DNA from: Bactericera cockerelli
Lineage: Eukaryota > Arthropoda > Insecta > Hemiptera > Triozidae
Assembly: GCA_024516035.1 (NCBI GenBank)
Contig: CM044959.1
Location: 32,736,118 to 32,800,117, forward strand
Length of the DNA: 64,000 nt
Direction of reading: 5' to 3'
This document shows positions 35,301 through 46,608 of the stretch, one piece after another. Numbering within the stretch: the first letter of the stretch is position 1; the number at the start of each line of letters is the position of its first letter. A program made the position numbers and the translations under genes. Below the pieces are notes generated by a model. That model made no database searches. It was given only the letters and a program-made list of their open reading frames with translations, and was not told where the DNA came from.

Positions 35301-36120
35301 ATAATGGCCTGTTGAGATTCTTGGTGTGAAGACGATGGCAGTCCAAATAAAGCTGTACTAGTGTATTAAGGAAGGGCAAAGAGTTTGAATGAATGAAAAA
35401 TCGCCTTTCTGGGTGATACGTATTTTCTGAGGTTGCTTGTGTTCAAGCACTGTTGTTTTTTCTTATGTTCTCTGTGAAGCAACTGTTTTCATACTCGTAC
35501 ACGTTTGTGCCACTTATGAGTCAACTAGAAGCTAATTAAGAAGGTTTACAATTTACAATGTATAGGAAGAATACTTCAAAAATAATTTTGTACAATATCA
35601 CGTGTACGGAAAACATGATTGTTCGCTATGATCTGCTGAACCCGACAAAGGTGTCAATCAAAACCATGGAGAGGAACATGAGAGTGAACATTGACTTCAT
35701 AATGCTCAAAGGAGACTCACAACTCGAGATAAGAGTTTCAACATGATAGCTTTTAAAACGAGACAGTAACGAGACCCCTTTCCTTGATAACTCATAAATT
35801 GGAAGAGTTTCAACCGTGTGGAAGAGCCTATTAAGCATTAAAATGGGTGGAATGTACCTACTTTTGAACTGAAAATAAAATTTCGACAGTAAAATTTAGA
35901 AACAAACCACCATCCTACAACCTGAAAAGAGGTCGCAGCTATTTCAAGTATTTGCATATGACCTTAGTTAAGACACTGGCGAAAATAAAATTGACCATAA
36001 TCTGGACTTGTATCCATTATTGTGAAAAATAAAATTGTGTTATTCTTCTCTGATTTACTTGACTTCAGGTAAAGATGCAGAATTTTGCAAAAGAGCCAGA
36101 CGTAGTAAAGCCAGACTTAC
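32361..36120. other. Intronic sequence, no gene recognised
   Basis: This is the proximal part of the large intron, between the LINE and alternative exon B. It is AT-rich, with several small open frames (for example 35558-35746) that match nothing I know and have no exon-like borders. Only scattered T- and A-runs are seen. Confidence 0.6.
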
Positions 36121-36189
36121 CTGGTTGTCTCAAGTGAGCGTGCGTGTCGAATGAAGATTTGGCCATGGTAGAGAGGGAATTGGAATATC
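36121..36189 (-). CDS. Ets65A: Ets65A-like alternative exon B (69 nt)
   Basis: This is the downstream copy of the duplicated exon pair, bounded by TTTCTAG and GTAAGTCTGG. It encodes GYSNSLSTMAKSS then FDTHAHLRQP, with phase 1 on both sides. Compared with exon A, changes are mostly conservative (S to T, S to A, L to F, S to A) plus Pro to Thr, Phe to Leu and a terminal Ser to Pro. Both copies have consensus splice sites and no stops, so both look functional. Retained coding potential together with conservative substitution argues for selection on both copies. Its final G joins the next exon to form the Ala codon before DPYQMFG. Confidence 0.88.
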
Positions 36190-36647
36190 CTAGAAACAAA
36201 AGATATAATTATTATTATTAATTAAAAAATATATACCTATACATTATACATATATCTTTTTAAAAAGTCTTACTTACATAAACTTAAACAATGAAATTTC
36301 AAATAAAATCAATCCAAATATCCAGAGATATTCATAACTTGGTATTGATATATGAAGCTTCCTGTAGTTAGAACTTAACATTTAGCCGAAGCGGAGGGAG
36401 CAAGGAAGTTATATTTCTTCAAAAAAAGTACAGAGCAGGAGAAGTATCAGCAGAAGTGAAGAAATAGATTCTTTAATTAATTTAATTACATATGCTTCTT
36501 CTTTTTGTCAGAATATTTTTGAATTGAATTTTTGAATTGAATATATTTATTTGTAATATATTTAAAACTCAATATTTGAAAGTCACTATAAACCAACTAA
36601 ATTAAAATTTGAAAGAAAAAAAATCTAATACCTTTGAAGATGCTTAC

Positions 36648-36716
36648 CTGATTGTCGGAAATGGGAGTGTGGATCCAGCGAAGACTTTGACATGCTGGAT
36701 AACGAGTTTGAGTAAC
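36648..36716 (-). CDS. Ets65A: Ets65A-like alternative exon A (69 nt)
   Basis: The exon has acceptor TTTTCAG and donor GTAAG and encodes 23 residues beginning GYSNSLSSMSKSS and continuing LDPHSHFRQS, with phase 1 at both ends. It is the upstream member of a tandem exon pair: the next exon (36189-36121), 458 nt away, has the same length, the same phase and a homologous peptide. The match is GYSNSLS in both, then S/T-M-S/A-KSS, then L/F-D, then H-x-H and RQ. The peptide is Ser-rich and has no known domain. Including A alone, B alone or both keeps the reading frame. Whether the two are mutually exclusive cannot be told from sequence. Confidence 0.88.
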
Positions 36717-37229
36717 CTGAAAATAAAACCCAGATAGTTGCTACATTTAAAACGGAAAAATTATGTATGCACACAGATTATAAGAACAAAAATACAATCA
36801 TCAGATTAAGGCCAATACTCACATAAATTATTAAAGGAAATTAACGAAAATATTATGTTGAAAGAAAATATTGAAACAAAGGAGGATACATTGGGACTGA
36901 TCATGAAAGTATGATGAAATAATATGGAATGCTTACCCATTTTTGTTATCTATTTACCCATTTTTATAATAACTAACGGTAAAGATAGCTCTAAACTGCA
37001 CAATAATTACAAAAAAGGTACCCAATAGTTTTTCAATCTAATAATTCCATGAATCCATAATTTAAAGTATGTAATTGCTAAATTTTCTCATCGAATTATG
37101 GAAAAAATCTTTAAATTCTCAAGCTTTAATATTTATTAATAACGTGAAGATATTAACTAACACCCATGGTAAAAGAATCTAGCAATGTTTTAAGAAAAAA
37201 TACAAAAACTAAAAAAATATAAACTGTAT

Positions 37230-37560
37230 ACAAGAGTGCGAGATAACAAAGGAAGAGGAAGAGTGAAAAATATTTCCAGGAAGGAAAAAGGAAGGAAAGA
37301 GGAAGGAAGGATATGCAAAGGAAAAAGGAGGAGCGAAAAAGGACGATATACTATACGTATACAATATCTGAAACTGTATAGAAGAGAGTAAAAAACAGAA
37401 GAGAGAGGGAGAGAGAGATAAATACGTGAAAACAACTCTGCTATAGAGTGAGTGAAAGTTCAAGAGAGCGAGGATAATGAAAGAGAGAGATAGATAGATG
37501 AAGAGCGCGCAGTGAACAATGGGTTGGAGTGAGTGAGAAGACAGGAGGGAAGTTGGAAAG
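37230..37560. repeat. Purine-rich tract about 0.5 kb upstream of alternative exon A
   Basis: GGAAGGAAAGAGGAAGGAAG and GAGAGAGGGAGAGAGAGA sections are purine-rich on the plus strand and so pyrimidine-rich in the Ets65A-like pre-mRNA. It lies 510-850 nt upstream of the exon A acceptor and could bind polypyrimidine-tract proteins; that is inference. Confidence 0.7.
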
Positions 37561-37939
37561 GCTATTAAGAATGGAAAGTGTTATACTTGAATTTTAAAAT
37601 AAAAAAGTCGTCACGCCATTTTGCCGTTCCATGATGAACCTACAAAAATGCTTTCAGCGTTTCAAAGAAATACGTTTTTAGATTTCCATTATATTCCACG
37701 GGTTACCTACTCTCTCAACTCTGCGGATGTCTGCTGTTTTAATTCGCAATTTTAATGGTCAATTGATCATGCATTTAGATAATTTTAAAAAAAATCTTAG
37801 AAATAGGACAGAGAATTAGAAAGTGATTCTAACACAATAACATTTCCTTTATGGAGATTCAATATGATTAGAATATTATATTAAAATGAAACCTTCATTT
37901 TGTGACATTGGTTGGATTCTTATAGTTTCAGAAGACAAA

Positions 37940-38171
37940 ACGTGCACTGTTAGTCAAGTAATTAACGCGCTAGTCTGATAATCCACGTAGCATAGGGGTC
38001 CGTTGTTTCGAATCCGTTGTTTCGAATCCCACCCAGTGCATGAATTTTTCCTCATTAATTTGAGTTTGTGACCACATAATAATAAGACTCCTAGGGTTAG
38101 GTGGTAGAAAATGCTTTAAGGTGTCCTCGCCTGGTGGTCACCTTCCACTAAAGAGTGTTATTATTATTATA
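37940..38171 (+). mobile_element. SINE copy with ATT-repeat tail (family 2)
   Basis: Plus-strand copy of the family seen at 11234-11452. It has a B-box-like TTTCGAATCCCACC, here preceded by a short internal duplication (CCGTTGTTTCGAAT twice), then the shared body and an ATT-repeat tail. It lies in the 14.7-kb intron upstream of alternative exon A. Confidence 0.72.
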
Positions 38172-38326
38172 AGACATTTTTACAGTATTTACAACTAATA
38201 ATGTTGTAAACTTTTCAAAAAATAAATACTGATTGAAAGAATATCTGGAATAAATTTAGAGAATTTAGATATTTCAGAGGATGTGCCAAAAGAGGAATGT
38301 AAAAATTGTATGTATATGACAATAAT

Positions 38327-38559
38327 ATGAATGAAATTCGTGGATGTACCATTGCTATGAATAAAATTAGTGGATGTGCCATTGCTATTAATGAAATTAG
38401 TGGATGTGCCATTGCTATGAATAAAATTAGTGGATGTGCCATTGCTATTAACGAAATTAGTGGATGTGCCATTGCTATGAATGAAATTAGTGGATGTGCC
38501 ATTGCTATGAATGAAATTAGTGGATGTGCCATTGCTATGAATGAAATTAGTGGATGTGA
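38327..38559. repeat. 30-bp minisatellite, nearly eight copies, open on both strands
   Basis: The unit ATGAATGAAATTAGTGGATG plus TGCCATTGCT repeats in phase with codons, so both strands give ten-residue repeats (MNEISGCAIA on plus, MAHPLISFIA on minus). The first copy is diverged; copies 2-5 alternate between two variants, suggesting a 60-bp higher-order step. I regard it as a satellite, not a gene. Confidence 0.95.
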
Positions 38560-40074
38560 ATTATGCTGAATGTCTTCAGAAAATTGATATACTATTACCG
38601 GTTTGATATTATTTAAGTGAAATGAAAAGATTTAACAATACATATTCAAAAATGTATCATAACAACTTAAGGACCAGTATACTTTTAATGTTTACTTTTA
38701 TTTATTTTATTTTTAAATAAATATACCTCTTCATACGTATAAGATAATTTAACCTCAACTCAACCGTCTAAAGTAGCCAATTCTTAACTGTAAAGTGAAA
38801 AAAAAACAAATAAAACTCAACTTTCATAAAGACAACTTTTTGAAAGCACTAGACCATGTGCATATTTTACACTCTCTGGATAAACAAACAGAAAATACAA
38901 ATATTATTGCTTAAACTTTCTTGCAATCAAGATTCAGAAGATGTCGGACAAAGAGGGCAAGCGTCAATCAGAGAAAACAGCTATAACGATGAATTCCTTT
39001 CTTTAAATTATATACTTTTTAAAGGGAGATCCAGAGAAATAGAAGAAAAAAATCAAAGGAATCTTTAATGAGGCGTGAACAAGTAGCCGTTAGCCAATTT
39101 TCTGATTTCACCCTTTCTGTTTTCTTTGAGTCTAACATGATTTTCTATGTCTGATTTTGTCATCATGTTCGTTATAGTTGTATTGTTGTGTATACAGCTT
39201 TCATCGGCTAGTTTTGTGCTTTTATCTCTATCAACTGATTTGGTCTCGTCGCGACCTAAGGATAATTTTTTTGTGAATATGACCTTGAAACTAATATCAA
39301 ACACCTCGGCCGAGGTGTGAAGAACGCCTATACAAAGAAAGAGACAGCCCGGCAGAGTGTAAGGTTACGGAAAACATAGTTCCCATGCATTTCATGTACT
39401 TTCAGCCAGCGAAAAGTGCAACATGAATTTCAAACATCGCGATTTTTATAGCAGAAATGGGCTCTACGTTGAAAAATAAGTTGATTTGACTCTTTGTTTG
39501 ACTTCCTAGGCCACCGGGAACCCTATTTTCGAGATCCCCCAACAATCGTGAAAGACATGAAAAGATTCATAATTTTGTTTTTTTTTTTTTCTGTTTTTTT
39601 TTTCATACGGATCCTTTGAGACCCGACTTCGTGTCTTTAACTTGGCACTGAACATTAGGTGAGGTGTCTAAAGTGATCAAGATATAATGGAGATGAGCCC
39701 GGACCAAAAAAAATTTCTAAATTATAAGCGGGCGGCCCATTTGGGCGGCCTCGGGTTTTGGGAGCCCAAATCGGGAATTGAAGGATAATACTAATCTTAA
39801 GTGGTATCAAATGAAAGATCTTGATGAGCAGATACCAAATTTATTGATTTTATTCCTTCATCCGGTCCACTGGGTGGCACCTGGTGGCGTTTTCATTTTC
39901 TTTGGCGGGTAGGTACCTTCGAATAATTAGCTTAGTGGTCAGATCTTGGCCAATATGTATTTTTCGAGATGACCTCGCTCTCTCACTGCAAAACTTTAAT
40001 GTTTAAGTTTCCAAGTATTAATTTAGTTCATTTTCCGTCCGTTTCTTTAGAAGATAACTTTGTCCATTGGTAGC
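38560..40074 (-). other. Intronic sequence with a GC-rich hairpin
   Basis: Mostly AT-rich. A short GC-rich hairpin (GGGCGGCCCATTTGGGCGGC, about 39730-39749) and a CACCTCGGCCGAGGTG palindrome (39302-39317) stand out. The small frame at 39065-39304 has no recognisable feature. Confidence 0.6.
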
Positions 40075-40293
40075 ATGTTGTCCTGGAGTAAATGTTTGTT
40101 CACTTTGAGTTTTGGAACGGTGAAACTTTTCTTGAGAAATGTATAAAATATACGAGAACATGCTTCATAGCTATGCAAACCAAGTGCATACTGACGTAAG
40201 AAGTTTGCAAGTAGGATGCTGTAAAGTGTAAACCACCTAGCACGAACAGGGTTATTTTCTATGTACATTTGTTACTGGTAGAGAACATTTCAT
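40075..40293 (-). repeat. Left arm of outer 219-bp inverted repeat
   Basis: It pairs with 42448-42666 with no mismatch seen. Each arm contains the same short open frame (64 shared codons from ATG, starting MYIENNPVRARW), which reads on the minus strand here. I do not recognise that peptide, and conservation through recent duplication explains it. Confidence 0.92.
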
Positions 40294-40571
40294 GCCTGCC
40301 ACCCAGTCAGCATGGGTTCGAATCCTGGCGGGGACGAAATTTTTTAGCTCTATATTTTCAATTTGGGCTTAACGTTGTTTTGTTTTCCCGATCTTTATAT
40401 TTGATCTTCATGACGACCCCATTACCCTCGCGAGGAAAATTTTAGTAGTTGCCGAATTGGCCAATGACCTGTGACGGCATTACGAGATTGATTTTGGACA
40501 ATCATGGTTGGATGGAGATAAAATATGATGAATTAGCTTTCATAATATCGATGCTACTCACTAAAAATTGT

Positions 40572-40700
40572 GACAAAGTAGTGACTTTGGCCAAGTGGGT
40601 AGCATACTAGGCTTGCACGCATGATGACTTGGGTTCGATCTCCTTCAGGGAATTTTTTTTTTCTCTGTCCATTATGTCCGGGGTACACTCATACCACCGA
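40572..40700 (+). mobile_element. tRNA-like SINE head
   Basis: An A-box-like TGGCCAAGTGGGTAGCATA and a B box GGGTTCGATCTCC lie at tRNA-like spacing, followed by a T-run and a non-tRNA body. A related B box (GGGTTCGAATCCTGG) is at 40314-40328. There is no acceptor stem pairing, so this is a SINE remnant, not a tRNA gene. Confidence 0.4.
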
Positions 40701-40842
40701 GTTCTCTCCCGCTCATGGTTTATCAACACCAAATTGTCTCCCGTCGCGTCGCTTGCATTTTTACCTGATTTTATACCTACATAGTTTAGACCTACCATAA
40801 AAATTATAATCGAAACACCTAGGAATCATTGATATAGACCTG

Positions 40843-41035
40843 AGGCATGGCCTTCTATGTATTTTTCCTAACCCTATGATAAACCCAAGGCATGGCCTAT
40901 ATATTTACCTAACCCTACTATAAACCCGAGGCATTGCCTTCTATGTATTATCCCTAAGCCTACTATATTCCTGAGGCATGGCCTTCTATGTATTTTACCT
41001 AACTCTACTATACACTGAAGGCATTGCCTTTCATT
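40843..41035 (+). repeat. 41-45-bp minisatellite, five copies
   Basis: The unit holds GAGGCATGGCCTTCTATGTA, then TTTTACCTAACCCTACTATA and AACCC. Copies start at 40843, 40887, 40928, 40973 and 41017 and differ by 10-20%. Confidence 0.9.
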
Positions 41036-41594
41036 AGTTAGAGATTTAAAAGTTTTCCTTATAAAAGGACGATTCTTATATAAAAATGATAATTTTATAG
41101 TTTTCATTTTCTTAAATGCCTAATGTAAAAAAGCATGGTCTTATTTCCGGGAGAGATACTCGTGGTGACCCCTGCAACAAGCCGGAGAAAATTCGGGTAA
41201 GAAAAGGTCAACGGGAGAGAACTCATTACCTCACCTTGATAAGGTGATTACAAATTAATTTCTTTGGCATTTGTAAATCCAGGTGTTTTAGTGTCCCTCA
41301 TAGGAGGCTCCGAAGTCTATTTAGCATTGAAATATAAACCTAATCATGTTGAGTATAGAATCAAAAGGTCTTGCATTGCAAATTTATATATTATTTACTC
41401 ACTTTGGGGACTCAGGGGGCCAAATCTGTGATCCAAATACATATGGACCTTAGAAAAATTAAATACGTACTGCTAAAACTATATCTAAAAAAAAGACAAC
41501 TTGGTACATTCACATTTTCCCAGCTTATTTACTTTTGTTATTCATAATGTTTCAGTAGTGTATGAACCTATATTTTCGTACAAAAAGGACTGAT

Positions 41595-42137
41595 ATCCCC
41601 CCAAAAACACCACTTCGTGGTTAAAAAAAGAAGAACGCCTCACTCAAAAGAATGATTATAATTAGCTAAAAATAAATGATATCAAATTGAGAACACCTTA
41701 CCACCTCTCTTTCTGTATCTCTGCACTCCTCTCTGAATTTATTCCTCTTATGTTTATCTTTCTTTATCCTTTCTAGGGGTCATCCCAAACTTGATTTCTC
41801 TTTAAATTTACTTGTTGCAGGGCAATAAAAAATGGCGGTCGGAGTATGATTTTTCTAAACTTATTTGATTTGAATCGAGAAAATTACAACGCGACCGCCT
41901 TTTTTATTGCCGTGCAACAAGTAAATTTAAAGAGAAATCAAGTTTGGGATGACCCCTAGAAAGGATAAAGAAAGATAAACATAAGAGGAATAAATTCAGA
42001 GAGGAGTGCAGAGATACAGAAAGAGAGGTGGTAAGGTGTTCTCAATTTGATATCATTTATTTTTAGCTAATTATAATCATTCTTTTGAGTGAGGCGTTCT
42101 TCTTTTTTTAACCACGAAGTGGTGTTTTTGGGGGGAT
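41595..42137. repeat. Near-perfect 543-bp palindrome (247-bp arms)
   Basis: Arms 41595-41841 and 41891-42137 are inverted copies with only two mismatches that I could find, separated by a 49-nt loop. The outer ends read ATCCCCCCAAAAACACC and its complement. The gene's intron RNA would fold into a 247-bp double-stranded stem. No gene is encoded. It lies centrally inside a further inverted repeat (40075-42666). Confidence 0.95.
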
Positions 42138-42447
42138 TCTAAATTACTTGAACATCTTATTTTTGAAAGCCTTTGTGTTATGCATGCATTTTCCTCATAA
42201 TTTATTATCTGTAACTTTAATATCACGGTTTGTGTTAGTTCTTGAGAGTGTTACTATAGGCACTGCTATGATTTTTTGAGGTTGTTTGTAGTTCATTAAA
42301 ATACCGTCAAATATAAGGGTACAATATAATAACATTTAAAACGATATTCATATTTTACTATTTTCATTTTTTGAACGAGAAGAAAATTAAACATACCTCA
42401 CGCTCGTAAGGATGTTAAATATTTTCTATTAATGAAACCTATCTTAA

Positions 42448-42666
42448 ATGAAATGTTCTCTACCAGTAACAAATGTACATAGAAAATAACCCTGTTCGTG
42501 CTAGGTGGTTTACACTTTACAGCATCCTACTTGCAAACTTCTTACGTCAGTATGCACTTGGTTTGCATAGCTATGAAGCATGTTCTCGTATATTTTATAC
42601 ATTTCTCAAGAAAAGTTTCACCGTTCCAAAACTCAAAGTGAACAAACATTTACTCCAGGACAACAT
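42448..42666 (+). repeat. Right arm of outer 219-bp inverted repeat
   Basis: Inverted copy of 40075-40293. Homology stops sharply at 42666; a naive open frame (42473-42724) runs on into unique sequence. No target duplication was found outside the two arms. Confidence 0.92.
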
Positions 42667-42966
42667 TGCAGAAATAACACCAACAACAACAGCCCGAGAC
42701 CACCACACCCAAAGAACAAAGTAACACCTCCAGCAACACACACGCTCGTTTCAAAGGAAAACAAAATCAAAATGAGATAAATAATAAACACAATGTGAAC
42801 GCTCGAGTTATTCATGATGAAAAAACCAACCGAGGTGTGAATGATAAAATAACCGCAAGGCATGTCAAAAAAACACAAAGTCTTGTTGTCTTTTGATGTT
42901 TTTTCCCTAATGAAAACACAGAACACCTTACAAGCAAAACGTTGTATGAACAACCAAAATAAAAAT

Positions 42967-45900
42967 CTCTCTGGAGCGTACATTTTCCTCCACCCTTTTA
43001 TCTGGTTTTCCGGTGTTATATTAAAATGTTAAATCAAGCATTCATTTTTCGTCTGTACTTATCTCCTCTAGCTCATTGTTATGTTGTTTTGTCACTTCGT
43101 TTTTTTTCTGTCTGAGTACCTACGAATATACGAGCATGTTATGTTTTATCTTGGGACTGAAAAATACAAACTCTCTTCGTATTATTATGAATGTACAATG
43201 TTTAAAATGTTCGTTGATACCAATGTGCAATTCAGTGAACACGTTATTTGTATGGAAACGTGTTTTGAATCAGAATGTGGATGTCCAATACATTAATATT
43301 TCAACAAAAGTAAGAAACTAACATATTGTATTCACTACCGTACAAATATTCATAGCACAACTTTCGAATCCTACAAAAAGTATTTTTAAAAGTAGAATTT
43401 TTCTTCATTATAACTTTCTATACATTTGGATCTAGGAAAATATAGAAAATAACAATGGGGTCAATTTTTTCAAGAAAACCTATCAAATCTGTCTATTTTT
43501 TTCTATTTGTTTGAAGTATTAAATCTTTTATTCTCAATTAGGTTAATGATTTAAATTTGTTCAAGGTATCGGAGGTATCTCATGAAGATTCTCTGACAAT
43601 CAATGAGAGACCTCTTAGCATTGAGACCATTTCCACCTACAAGCCGCGCTGGTTGTGTAAGTTCAATTAGCGCTGGTCTGGTATCTACCACAAAGAGACC
43701 AGTAAGCATCACACACTTTAAAGATATGTCCGAAATCCGTCTGGATAATTTAAAGTAACAACACCGAGCAACACGTACCTCGTATAGGAAAAGTACGTTA
43801 CATTCTTGAAGTATTTGCACACACGTCAAAACGTTTTACGCAAAATGAATTCTAAATGACTCAATTCAGGAGGTAAAATGCTTTTAAAAAGTTGAGAAAA
43901 CTTTCAAGTTGAAATTTTGAAAGCCCTCGTTCGCCTCCATGTCAGATACAGGGGTTCAGGTTTGAAGCACAAGAGTTGAGACGGTACGTGGAATACATTA
44001 CCTATTTCTTGAGAACGGATTGGAAAATATTTAGGTAGATGGATGGTGTAAATAAGAGTTTAGTTCTTGCAAATTTCCGTTTTGATAATGTGTAATCACT
44101 TTGCTCATTAAACCTATCAATCGTGAATCATATAATTTTCGATTTTTTGTTTTGTTGTCTAAAACAAAAGCTATTTTACAAATAGTCCTGCCAACCTCTT
44201 GAATACTCAGGATGATACTGATTTGCGCAGTATAATTTGAAACAGACTACTTACTTAAGAGAGTGTATAATGTAGATTTTTTTTTTTTAATGATGAAATA
44301 ATTCATACATCTGAACATTGTTTCTGCATCTGAACATTCTGAACTACTTTACACTCTGTTCGTCCTTACACGGAAGAATAACACCATTTCGAAATAGACT
44401 CTTTTGAATACAAGAGCTCTACTTCTATTTTGTAGGTCCAATTTGTGCATACCTTTCAGGGTTAAGTGAGGAAAAACCATTTTTCCAATGCACTAATTCT
44501 ATTTCATGAGTCCCATTTGTTCATGCCTCTCAGGGTTAAGTCAAGAAAATCAAAGTCGGGAGCCTTGCTACACAATCAAATACTAATTATAACAATTTCA
44601 GCCTCACTCCGTCGCTGCCCCGTGCTTAATGTCAGTATGGACACGCAATTTAATCATTCACTAGTGTTTAACCTTCGCCTTTCGTTACCGGGTAAGTCAA
44701 ACTTTTCAATAAATTGTACATATTCTTCTTTCACTTTGCCTTTTTCTAAACCTACTTGGGGTCGGCATTGTTCAACCTCTTCCTAATGGTTGAGGTTGGT
44801 TGGTTCTGGCACTCCTGCTTCTGTATTTTACAGCTGGATGCCCTTCCTAACACCAAACCCGTTAAGGGGGCCAACGATTTGTGTTATTGTGTTTTAAATT
44901 TTGCACAAGGTTGAAATCCAGGCGATAACAGGAAGTATTTGTAATTTTGTACATTCAAACCTGTTGTATTTTACATGGTGTTAGTTATAAAATTAATGTT
45001 AATGTTCATAGCATTTGGTACAACTTTATGAATAAAATGTATGTCAGAACTAAGTTTGTAGATTTTAAAGACAAATAACAAGCACAAAATCATTTTATTA
45101 TTGAAGATCATTGTAAATAGGTAGGTAATATTTTAGCATTTGTTTTTCTACTATTATTTTGTCAAGTTATTTTTGATAAATTTATTTGAGTATCTAACTA
45201 CATTTTATAACGATCAGAAATGGATAACACCTTATGATTTTTCAACATAATGGGATATAATTATATAAGTAGTTGTTCATCATTGTTCTAGCCTTTCTAG
45301 TGTATTTTAATGGCTTGAAACCACTAATCTAATCATCAATATGATTAGGAACAACATTAGAAAAAATCAAGATAATTCGTAAAAATGACGCACGACTGAA
45401 CTCAAATAGAAAGAGAAAAATGACAGTATGTAATTATCAGTAATTCATTCATAGGGTACAGAAAAATCAGGAGAAGTGAAAAGTTCTTTTGGCCACGTGG
45501 CCCATGTGACTGGAAGAGAAAATAGTAATTTACCCGTAGGACTACAACATGCCATGCTTCTGAGGAAAATATTAATGGAAATTATATTTCTCGCCGTAGT
45601 TATGGATTTCGTTGAGCTCTCATAGTCATTTGGATTACTCATAGGAGTCATTAGCTATGTTTTATGGCGATACAGTTAAGTTTTTACTATCCAGAATGCT
45701 TTTGTGGAACCACATTAGTCATTAAAGCAAGGAAAGAAAAAACGAATCGGTCAGTAATCTACAATAGTGTTCAATTAGATCAGACAATGAGTTGAGCTAA
45801 TACATAATTATAAAGTTAGTGGTTTATTTAGACTAGTACCCAGGTATAGGGAAATCCATTATACCCATAGTATTCATTTCATGAGCAGAACTATTAATTT

Positions 45901-46508
45901 CTGAAAATGATTTGAAAAGACCGAATGCCCGATTGACTGAGAGAACCAATGACCGAGTCTGCTGGACAGATATATTGGGTACTATCGCAAAGCAACCAAG
46001 GACTACCCATCAATTTTTATTGGACTTAAAACCCCATTGTAATAGCTGGAAAGTCCTTACCTTCTTTAAAGTAGAAGCTAGCATAACTATCTTTTAAGTT
46101 TTTTCATTCTATTAACTATTAGGTTTATTAAAATTTACAGATAGAACATGGAAGTCAATTCTATCTTGACTCAGAAATTAGAGTTTTCCGTGGTATCATT
46201 ATCATTACCATCATATTTATAAAATACTAGCGGGTTACACCCGCCGCTTCGCCAGCCCATCAAACACACACAACGCACACACCATACACACATCCAACCC
46301 CCACACCCACACATCAAACCACACACACACATCAAACCACACACACACACACCCACCCACTCACACACACCCACACACACCCTCACACACACCCATCCAC
46401 AAACACACCCATCCACACACACACACACACCCATCCACACACACACACACACACACACACCCATCCACACACACACACACACACCCATCCACACACACAC
46501 ACACACAC
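42967..46508. repeat. Copy 1 of a 3.5-kb duplicated block, ends at the gap
   Basis: The block matches 46609 onwards from CTCTCTGGAGCG, with offsets drifting between about 3625 and 3647 bp because of small indels. It ends in CA-rich repeats directly at the N run. The interior is AT-rich and has no recognisable gene; the open frames at 43076-43321 and 44466-44786 are duplicated too but have no features. Confidence 0.95.
46227..46508. repeat. CA-rich tract with CCATC interruptions, copy 1
   Basis: ACACAC repeats are interrupted by CCATCC at intervals and preceded by ACTAGCGGGTTACACCCGCC, which marks the start of the element described at 49857. The long Cys/Val/Trp frame on the minus strand is a by-product of the repeat. 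Confidence 0.9.
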
Positions 46509-46608
46509 NNNNNNNNNNNNNNNNNNNNNNNNNNNNNNNNNNNNNNNNNNNNNNNNNNNNNNNNNNNNNNNNNNNNNNNNNNNNNNNNNNNNNNNNNNNN
46601 NNNNNNNN
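46509..46608. other. Assembly gap of 100 N
   Basis: Exactly 100 N, a common default for a gap of unknown size. It lies inside a CA-repeat and between the two copies of the duplicated block. Confidence 1.

Larger units (their letters stand above)
40294..41594. other. Sequence between outer and inner inverted repeats
   Basis: It carries a tRNA-like SINE head, a 44-bp minisatellite and unique AT-rich DNA. The matching interval on the right side (42138-42447) is only 310 bp and not homologous, so the nested structure is asymmetric. Confidence 0.7.

Noticed and set aside
40047..40268. Open frame MYIENNPVRARW..., present twice (also 42473-42724)
   Set aside because: Both copies lie in the two arms of a recent inverted duplication, so conservation of the frame is not evidence of selection; no family match.
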